Source: JBOGJG01 sp050747825
GTDB lineage: Bacteria; Acidobacteriota; UBA6911; RPQK01; JBOGJG01
Direction of reading: 5' to 3'
DNA length: 35,966 nucleotides
Assembly (NCBI GenBank): GCA_050747825.1
Contig: JBOGJG010000160.1
Coordinates: 1 to 35,966 of the forward strand
The notes under the pieces were generated by a model. It saw nothing but the letters and a program-made list of their open reading frames with translations. It did not search any database and was not told where the DNA came from. A program made the translations under genes and the position numbers. The stretch's first letter is position 1. Each line of letters begins with the position of its first letter. Shown in pieces: positions 32,301-35,966 of this stretch.

Positions 32301-33668
32301 TCATTTCAGGGGCAGGCGCAGGCGGGCTTCGCAGCCGGGGCTGCTTGGGCGGTTCTCAAGAGTGAGGGTGCCGCCGTGAGCCTCCGCAATCTGACGGCTT
32401 AGCGCCAGCCCTATACCGGAGCCGGCAGGCTTTGTTGTAAAGAAAGGCACAAAAAGATTGGCCGAACTGGGAAGGCCCGGACCTTCATCCCGGATCCACA
32501 CCTCGAGACTGGCGCCATTTTTCTGCCAACCGACAAAAACGCCGCCCCGCGTCTCCTGAACGGCATCGACAGCATTGCGCAGAAGATTGATCAAGAGCTG
32601 CTCCAACTGTGCGGCATCTGCCTGAACGGTCACTTCAGGACCGCGTTCGAGCCTGACAGCCGTTCGTCCCTCGAGGCCCACCACCCGGCGAACAAGGTCT
32701 CCGATTTCGAGGTTTTCCAGTTCCGGGGCCGGCAGACGCGCCAATTGCGAGTACCCCCTCATAAAGCGGCTTAAAGCATCGGCGCGCGATCCGATAACCG
32801 AAAGCCCCCGCTGCACATCCTTCTGCCAGTCCTCAGGCTGAGGCCGCCGAGCGACCAGATTCTCCAGAGTGGCCGCCATCGACTTGATGGGAGCCAGCGA
32901 ATTATTCAACTCGTGGCCGAGGACTCGAATCAGGCGCTGCCAGGCCTGTCGCTCCTCCTCACGGAGGGCGCGGCTTAAATTGGCGATCACCAGCAGTTGG
33001 TGGCGCATCCCTTCAGCGCGAAAGGCTGTCCGGCGCATTTCCCAGCGCCCGGGGCCGGCCGGGAAGGTCCTTTCGAAGGTCCGGATTGCCCTTCCCTCCA
33101 GGCAATCTTCCAGTTCCAGGGCTTCGGCTGTTTTCCCCATCAGGCGCTTCTCGGGCTGGCCCAGAAGGCGCTCACCGGCGCGATTGGTCAGGCGCAGCCG
33201 CCGATCACTGTCAAATGTGAAAACTGCCACGTCGATTTCACTCATGACCTTGCGCAGCAGGGTCGTGGCTTCGAGAGCCTCCAGCCGCTGCTCGCGGAGG
33301 TTTTCGCCCAGCAGGTTGGCCTCCAGGACCAGCTCTCCCAGCGCATCGCTGCTGTTGGCGCCTCGAGCCCGAATCGAATAGTCCCTCTCTCTGAGCGCCG
33401 CCAGCAGGTTGGAGAGGGTATGGAGCGGAAAGACGACCTTCTCACGGACCATGAAGGCGAACCCTGCCCAGAGGGAAACCACAAAGAGGGTCAGGGTCCA
33501 CTGCACCTTGACTGAGTATGGTCCGCTCCAGAGCAGGACCAGGGCAACCAGTGAGCCGGGAAGCCCGGTGAGAACAGCCAGCAGTAGAATACGCCGCTCA
33601 AAGCGCAGCCGCCTTCGGGGCTGCCCGACAGTGAAAAGAGTGAGGGGGTCAGATCTTGAGTTTTTCAA
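32301..33668 (-). CDS. NtrY-like sensor histidine kinase
   Basis: A 455-residue kinase with two transmembrane helices (about 27-48 and 56-76), a HAMP-like linker, a PAS-like domain (about 140-230), and the H-box VLGHELNNSLAP with His252, the NtrB/NtrY form. The N-box is NLLRNAVDA (361-369), then DEGPGLP (394-400) and GSGIGLAL. It pairs with the regulator encoded 22 bp upstream. The start is TTG 33668 with GGAG six bases upstream; no better start is seen before the first helix. The first nine codons lie in a REP palindrome, as does the end of the regulator gene. Confidence 0.92.
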   Translation of the reverse strand: MKNSRSDPLTLFTVGQPRRRLRFERRILLLAVLTGLPGSLVALVLLWSGPYSVKVQWTLTLFVVSLWAGFAFMVREKVVFPLHTLSNLLAALRERDYSIRARGANSSDALGELVLEANLLGENLREQRLEALEATTLLRKVMSEIDVAVFTFDSDRRLRLTNRAGERLLGQPEKRLMGKTAEALELEDCLEGRAIRTFERTFPAGPGRWEMRRTAFRAEGMRHQLLVIANLSRALREEERQAWQRLIRVLGHELNNSLAPIKSMAATLENLVARRPQPEDWQKDVQRGLSVIGSRADALSRFMRGYSQLARLPAPELENLEIGDLVRRVVGLEGRTAVRLERGPEVTVQADAAQLEQLLINLLRNAVDAVQETRGGVFVGWQKNGASLEVWIRDEGPGLPSSANLFVPFFTTKPAGSGIGLALSRQIAEAHGGTLTLENRPSSPGCEARLRLPLK

Positions 33669-33705
33669 TTTTGCTCCAAAAATGAAAAACTCAAGATTTG
33701 ACCCC
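33645..33705. repeat. REP palindrome joining regulator and kinase genes
   Basis: An almost perfect inverted repeat with arms GGGGTCAGATCTTGAG (from 33645) and CTCAAGATTTGACCCC (to 33705), extended by matching TTTTTCA and TGAAAAA blocks around a short loop. On the minus strand the first arm supplies the regulator end GVKS-stop and the second supplies kinase codons 1-9. The loop contains the ribosome site GGAG. Confidence 0.9.
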
Positions 33706-35091
33706 GTGCTTCTTGAGCCGGCGATAGAGAGCGCTGCGGCTCAATCCGAGAGTGTCGGCCGCCCTGCTGACGTTGCCCTGTGAGCGGGCCAGCGCCTTTT
33801 CGATGAGGATCCGTTCGACCTCATCGAGATCCATATCCTCCAGGCGTGTGGCTGCCACCTGGCTGGCCCGCAGCCCGAGGTCGCTTGCGCGCACCACCCG
33901 CCCCTGGGCCATGAGCACCGCCCGCTCGACAGCATGGTCCAGTTCCCTCACGTTTCCCGGCCAGGAATAATCTTTCAATTCCCGAAGGGCGGAGGCGTCA
34001 AAGCCGCTCAGGGACTTGCGGTAGCGGCCGGCGTGCAGGCCGAGGAAATGCTGGGCCAAAAGAGGGATATCCTGGCGGCGCTGGCGCAGCGCAGGGACCT
34101 GGATCTCCACCGTATTGAGGCGAAAGAACAAATCCTGGCGGAAGCGGCCCGCAGAGACTTCCTCTTTCAGGTCGGAGTTGGTCGCCGAGACCGCGCGGAC
34201 GTCTGCCCTGCGCGTCTTCGAAGAGCCCAGCCGTTCGAATTCACCCGTTTCCAGCACCCGCAGCAGCTTGGCCTGCAGGTTCAGGGGAATATTGGCAATC
34301 TCATCCAGAAAGAGAGTTCCCCCTTCCGCCATCTCGAAGCGGCCCACGCGGTCCACTTTGGCATCCGTAAACGAGCCTTTCACGTGGCCGAACAGCTCGC
34401 TTTCAAATACGCCCTCCGAGAGGCCTCCGATGTTGACGGTGACCATGGGTCTTGAGGAGCGCCCGGAAAGCGCGTGCAGGGCCTGGGCGATGAGGGATTT
34501 GCCGGTGCCGTTTTCGCCGGTTATCAGAACATTGGCCTCGGATGGACCTACCCGTGTTACCAACTGAAGAGCCGGCTGCATGACGGCCGATTCAGCGATA
34601 ATATTCGGCGTCCCTGAGCTTCGCAGCAGTCTGTTCTCCGCTTCCAGCCGCTGGCCGCGGCGAAGGGCGCGGCCCAGGTCGATTTGCGTGTGAAGAATGC
34701 TGAGCAGGCGGGCGTTGTCCCAAGGCTTCTCGACGAAATCACGGGCACCGCGGCGCATGGCTTCCACCGCGACTTCCACACTGCCCCAGGCGGTCATGAC
34801 AACCACCGGGAGAGTGCCGTCCAGCGCCTGCATCCGGGTGAGTAAATCGAGGCCTTCCTTGCCGGAAGTCGTATCACGCGCGTAGTTGAGGTCCATCAGG
34901 ACGACGTCAAAGTCGCATTTTTCAATGGCCGAAATCACAGCGGCCGGCGCACTGACGGCCTCTACCCGATAACCCTCGCTCTTGAGCAGCAGGCGCAAGG
35001 CCTCGATGACGTCCGCCTGGTCATCGGCCAGCAGCACCCGAGCCGGACCTGAATTCGGGCTTTTCACTGTCGAGTCGAGATCTGTTCCCAC
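33691..35091 (-). CDS. NtrC-family response regulator with variant GSFTDA loop
   Basis: A 466-residue regulator. The receiver has phospho-acceptor Asp67 in DVVLMDLNY. The AAA+ core has Walker A GENGTGKS (192-199) and Walker B TLFLDE. The usual sigma-54 contact loop GAFTGA reads GSFTDA (239-244). The Fis-type helix-turn-helix (VSRAADTLGLSRSALYRRL) ends the protein. Ala-to-Ser and Gly-to-Asp changes in this loop may weaken or alter sigma-54 contact; similar FTDA loops are seen in some NtrC-like subfamilies. The start is GTG. The final four residues and the stop come from a REP palindrome, and the partner kinase follows. Confidence 0.92.
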   Translation of the reverse strand: MGTDLDSTVKSPNSGPARVLLADDQADVIEALRLLLKSEGYRVEAVSAPAAVISAIEKCDFDVVLMDLNYARDTTSGKEGLDLLTRMQALDGTLPVVVMTAWGSVEVAVEAMRRGARDFVEKPWDNARLLSILHTQIDLGRALRRGQRLEAENRLLRSSGTPNIIAESAVMQPALQLVTRVGPSEANVLITGENGTGKSLIAQALHALSGRSSRPMVTVNIGGLSEGVFESELFGHVKGSFTDAKVDRVGRFEMAEGGTLFLDEIANIPLNLQAKLLRVLETGEFERLGSSKTRRADVRAVSATNSDLKEEVSAGRFRQDLFFRLNTVEIQVPALRQRRQDIPLLAQHFLGLHAGRYRKSLSGFDASALRELKDYSWPGNVRELDHAVERAVLMAQGRVVRASDLGLRASQVAATRLEDMDLDEVERILIEKALARSQGNVSRAADTLGLSRSALYRRLKKHGVKS

Positions 35092-35165
35092 TGGCCCAGA
35101 TTATAGAACATCCCGGCGCGGCGCACTGTACGAGTTATCTGAGCGTGTTCAGGCGGCGCTGATCT

Positions 35166-35225
35166 GAGCGGTCAGGCAGTGGCGGGAGCGGTCAGGCAGT
35201 CGCGAGAGCGGTCAGGAGTTCTCGC
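35166..35225. repeat. Three 20-bp tandem repeats at a gene end
   Basis: Units starting GAGCGGTCAGG occupy 35166-35185, 35186-35205 and 35206-35225; the first two match closely and the third diverges in its second half. They encode the C-terminus and stop of the sigma-region-4 protein, read in a different frame each time since 20 is not a multiple of three. Confidence 0.85.
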
Positions 35226-35444
35226 GGCACGCAAAGACCTGAGCTTCTTGTAAAGAAACTCGTCTGCCCGTCGCAGGAGCGTTTCCACCTTCTGCTGCTC
35301 CTGGCCGATTTCCTGGGCAATTTGCGTGGCTGAGAGTCCTCGATAATGGCCGAGGACGAACATCTGCCGAAGCTCCTCCGGCATTTCCTCTAGCGCCTCG
35401 AGGATTCCGTCAAATACTTTTTCGCGATTCAATTGATCGAACAT
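35172..35444 (-). CDS. Small sigma-70 region 4-like protein
   Basis: A 90-residue protein whose central part reads like sigma region 4 of extracytoplasmic sigma factors: LEEMPEELRQMFVLGHYRGLSATQIAQEIG then VETLLRRADEFLYKKL, a helix-turn-helix that binds the -35 element. Region 2 is absent, and upstream sequence shows no such domain, so it is not a full sigma factor. The ATG at 35444 is chosen because AAGGAG lies seven bases away; an earlier in-frame start at 35471 has none. It could be an anti-sigma-like decoy, a transcription factor or a broken sigma gene. The C-terminal 15 residues derive from tandem repeats. Confidence 0.75.
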   Translation of the reverse strand: MFDQLNREKVFDGILEALEEMPEELRQMFVLGHYRGLSATQIAQEIGQEQQKVETLLRRADEFLYKKLRSLRAARTPDRSRDCLTAPATA

Positions 35445-35533
35445 CTTCGAACTCCTTAATCCTTCAGTCACTTTATACTCATTAGACTAAGGAAATGTTC
35501 CGTGGTTGAATTAATTTTCGACTCGTTCGCTTC

Positions 35534-35668
35534 TCAGGCTCTGCGATGCAGGATCTCCATCCCTTTGAACTCCTGTCCTTCGGCTCGAAACGTTCTTTCG
35601 AACACGCTCAGTTTCTTATGGTTTTCGGTGACTGCAGAGGCTTTGGCACAGGCTTCCTGCGCACTCAT
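35534..35668 (-). CDS. Putative 44-residue small protein
   Basis: ATG 35668 is preceded by AAAGGAG at a spacing of about ten and starts MSAQEACAKASAVTENH; the frame ends in TGA at 35534. The product is helical and charged, with one Cys at position 7, and no signal or membrane segment. I do not recognise it. It lies 89 bp upstream of the sigma-region-4 gene on the same strand, so the two may be co-transcribed. The 277-bp terminal element begins 21 bp upstream of the start, so any promoter must lie in that element. Confidence 0.5.
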   Translation of the reverse strand: MSAQEACAKASAVTENHKKLSVFERTFRAEGQEFKGMEILHRRA

Positions 35669-35689
35669 GACTTCGCTTCTCCTTTCTAG

Positions 35690-35966
35690 TGCTTCGTAAC
35701 ATAAATAAGTGCGCTATCGTCGCGAGCCGGGTACCCTATGGGTGCGGTCTGATGGCGAGGCGCGACGAGGGAGCATATCGGGAATATGGGACCGAGGAGC
35801 AACAAAGCCAGCAGGCCAGTGCCGCCGCGACCCGAAGGACTGGGGCGCTTGGACCCGTCTTCAGCGTTGCTCGTCAGTTGCCTATTCCCGATAGGCGCCT
35901 TCCTCGCGCCTTGAATACGGGTCAAATCGCCTCCAGCGATAGCGCACTTATTTATGTTACGAAGCA
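35690..35966. mobile_element. 277-bp palindromic element with 30-bp terminal inverted repeats
   Basis: Positions 35690-35719 and 35937-35966 are perfect inverted repeats of 30 bp (they begin TGCTTCGTAACATAAATAAG). Inside lie two further inverted, diverged modules of the form GGCGCGA-GAGG-hairpin-GAGCAAC, with hairpins CATATCGGGAATATG and CCTATCGGGAATAGG. No convincing gene is inside. It is MITE-like and ends precisely at the window edge. Confidence 0.75.

Noticed and set aside
35709..35894. Frames inside the terminal palindromic element as genes
   Set aside because: They run through inverted repeat sequence, have no ribosome site and no family features.

Overview
This window looks like a chromosomal contig from an Acidobacteriota-like soil or sediment bacterium. 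The basis is protein style, not a database match: a 1175-residue Oar-like TonB-dependent receptor with an N-terminal carboxypeptidase-regulatory domain, a remnant of a Ser/Thr kinase start of the HYKILERLGGGGMG type, several NtrC-type regulators, a RAYT transposase, and many small palindromic repeats. Most content is ordinary chromosomal housekeeping. Both ends of the window lie in copies of what looks like one repeat family, so they may be assembly break points.

Layout. (1) 139-6017, minus: a TTG-started FTR1-type iron permease fused to cytochrome c, with a Fur-box-like site just upstream, then an NtrC-type regulator, its histidine kinase and a TPR/coiled-coil lipoprotein (reminiscent of the GlrK-QseG-GlrR three-part unit). 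(2) 6074-6559: a decayed gene. (3) 6711-10353, minus: hemE-hemG (ATGA overlap) followed by two exported proteins of unknown function. (4) 10426-12537, plus: a stand-alone receiver protein and comM. (5) 12533-13369: a RAYT transposase unit with nested inverted repeats that supplies the stop codons of both flanking genes. (6) 13365-22722, minus: a nine-gene run, DUF465/YdcH-like - psd - pssA - mgtE - recO - glyQ - glyS - ino1 - FG-GAP protein, with many 4-nt start/stop overlaps and two insertions of an AGGCTGT heptamer repeat around the starts of glyQ and psd. (7) 22934-25626, plus: two adjacent exported proteins that each carry a haem-c-like motif in front of a Reeler-like domain; the first also has a predicted outer-membrane barrel. 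(8) 25662-28142, minus: arginase and ddl in a GTGA overlap, with a GNAT acetyltransferase upstream. (9) 28143-32039: kinase remnant, tandem repeats, then the TonB-dependent receptor. (10) 32043-32254: a 212-bp non-autonomous element with the same four-part terminal architecture as the RAYT unit. (11) 32301-35668, minus: NtrY-like kinase and NtrC-like regulator joined through a REP palindrome, a sigma-region-4 protein and a 44-residue small protein. (12) 35690-35966: a 277-bp element with perfect 30-bp terminal inverted repeats.

The most distinctive finding is the repeat biology. At least four separate repeat families have been built into gene ends here: they supply stop codons (comM, the FG-GAP gene, the regulator at 33691), start codons or N-terminal codons (glyQ, the kinase at 33668), and Shine-Dalgarno contexts. 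The RAYT unit and the 212-bp element share an arm in which two motifs always start exactly 58 bp apart, in all four arms. The most interesting protein finding is the pair of haem-motif/Reeler proteins.
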